Assembly: GCA_003135455.1 (NCBI GenBank)
Contig: PLBV01000012.1
Coordinates: 1 to 38,673 of the forward strand
DNA length: 38,673 nt
Direction of reading: 5' to 3'
Source of the DNA: Hyphomicrobiales bacterium
GTDB taxonomy: Bacteria; Pseudomonadota; Alphaproteobacteria; Rhizobiales; Methyloligellaceae
Made by a program: the position numbers and the translations under genes. This document shows, in pieces, positions 37,508 to 38,673 of the stretch. The notes beneath the pieces were generated by a model. That model was not told the DNA's origin and did not search any database. It saw only the letters and a list, made by a program, of their open reading frames with translations. Each line of letters begins with the position of its first letter. Positions within the stretch are counted from its first letter, which is position 1.

Positions 37508-38517
37508 CGGTCCTCGTCCTCGAGCCCGATCAGGGCAAGCGCCCGTCCCCGCCGCCCGGTGGAGTGGATGTGATAGATGAGCGCGTCCTCGCGCCCATGG
37601 GTGACCCATACCTCCTCGGCGCCGGTCTGCTCGATGGTCATGACCAGCTCACGCCAATCGGCGTGGTCGGAGATCACCAGCGGCAGCTCCACGCCCCGCT
37701 GGCGGGCGCGGGCGCGCACCCGCATCCAGCCCGAGGCAAAGGCAGTGACGGGATCGGGCAGCCGCCGCGACCAGCGGTCGTCCACCGCCGAGGGCGGGGC
37801 AAGCACGATCTCGCCTTTCAGCTCCTCGCGCTTGGCGCCGGTGGCGGGCTTGAGAGGGCCCAAGGCCACGCCGAAGGATTCGTACAGCGCGCAGCACTCG
37901 ATGAGAGCGCCGTGTAGCCAGATCGGCCGCGAATACCCAGCCTGCCGCAGCGTGGCAATGACGCGTTGGCACTTGCCGAGCCCATAGACGCCGACCACAT
38001 GGGCACGCTCGGGAAACTGCTCGCGCGACTTAAGGAGCTTTGCCACCTCGGCGCCTGCGTCCCCATGCTGGAACACCGGAAGCGCGAAGGTCGCCTCGGT
38101 GATGAACAGCTGGCAGGGGACGAGCTCGTAAGGCGCACAGGTCGGGTCGGCGCTGCGCTTGTAATCGCCCGAGACCACGACCCGTCGGCCCTTCCACTCG
38201 ATCACCACTTGCGCGCTGCCGAGCACGTGGCCTGCCGGCACCAGCCGTACCGTCACCTCGCCGATCTGCAAGGCCTCGCCGTAAGCCACCGCCTGGCTGC
38301 CGCGCCAGGCCTGCGTCCCAAGCCGGGTCTGCATCACGGCCAGTGTCTCTCGCGTGGCGAGCACATGGGTGTGGCCGGGTCGGGCGTGATCGGAATGGCC
38401 ATGGGTGATCACGGCTCGGTCGACCGCGCTGCTCGGATCGACATGGAAGCCACCCGGGCGACAGTAGAGGCCCTTGCCGTCGACCGTCAGCCAGGAATCG
38501 AAGCGGTCAGGATGCAT
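37504..38517 (-). CDS. Ligase-associated DNA damage response exonuclease (metallo-beta-lactamase / beta-CASP-like)
   Basis: 'AVITHGHSDHARPGHTHVLATRETLAVMQTRLG', 'PAGHVLGSAQVVIEWKGRRVVVSGDYKRSADPTCAPYELVPCQLFITEATFALPVF', 'LVISDHADWRELV'. Start chosen at MHPDRFD; the ORF extends to 38538. Confidence 0.92.
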   Translation of the reverse strand: MHPDRFDSWLTVDGKGLYCRPGGFHVDPSSAVDRAVITHGHSDHARPGHTHVLATRETLAVMQTRLGTQAWRGSQAVAYGEALQIGEVTVRLVPAGHVLGSAQVVIEWKGRRVVVSGDYKRSADPTCAPYELVPCQLFITEATFALPVFQHGDAGAEVAKLLKSREQFPERAHVVGVYGLGKCQRVIATLRQAGYSRPIWLHGALIECCALYESFGVALGPLKPATGAKREELKGEIVLAPPSAVDDRWSRRLPDPVTAFASGWMRVRARARQRGVELPLVISDHADWRELVMTIEQTGAEEVWVTHGREDALIYHIHSTGRRGRALALIGLEDEDR

Positions 38518-38673
38518 TTTGCAACCGAGTGAGAACAAAACAGGTATTTGGCAGTAAAAATTTTGGCGCCTCTACCTTGGGTTGCAGGCGTGACCGTGTA
38601 TTCTCCCAGTAGTTGTTGGGTTTGTCCTGCTTTGCAAGCGAAAGATGCAGCATATTCATTTTGGTGTGGCGGG

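Noticed and set aside
38533-38547. GAAC-N7-GTAT just upstream of the DNA-repair exonuclease, considered as an alphaproteobacterial LexA box (GAAC-N7-GAAC)
   Set aside because: The second half-site matches only 2 of 4 positions; insufficient without a genome-wide motif model.

Overview
GC-rich chromosomal window from an alphaproteobacterium, probably Hyphomicrobiales (inferred from the phasin, the Anbu cluster, FixJ-type regulators and a Rhizobiales-style intergenic palindrome). No tRNA, rRNA, CRISPR array, IS element or prophage was recognised. Left to right: the 3' end of a hybrid histidine kinase (REC-Hpt); a truncated condensation-like acyltransferase; an RND permease/adaptor pair; two aldo/keto reductases; an ECF-like sigma factor; a multi-PAS histidine kinase with a FixJ-type regulator and an orphan receiver; an AraC regulator; a tight four-gene operon resembling SiaA-SiaB-SiaC but ending in a class III nucleotidyl cyclase instead of the GGDEF enzyme SiaD; a decayed stretch (frameshifted Tat-exported bicupin oxalate decarboxylase, PAS-GGDEF-EAL gene with an amber stop plus a frameshift, methyltransferase remnant); a second RND adaptor/permease pair; a Zn-alcohol dehydrogenase; a MarC-family protein; an Anbu cluster (ATP-grasp, alpha-E, transglutaminase, Anbu protease); a phasin; a small secreted Cys protein; a methyltransferase; and a DNA-ligase/exonuclease pair. 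Five copies of a two-module palindromic repeat lie at or within a few bp of stop codons. The strongest candidate for an under-described system is the SiaABC-like partner-switching module wired to a cAMP/cGMP-type cyclase (14196-18704), with a SiaA-like phosphatase carrying three PAS units at an exact 387-bp period.
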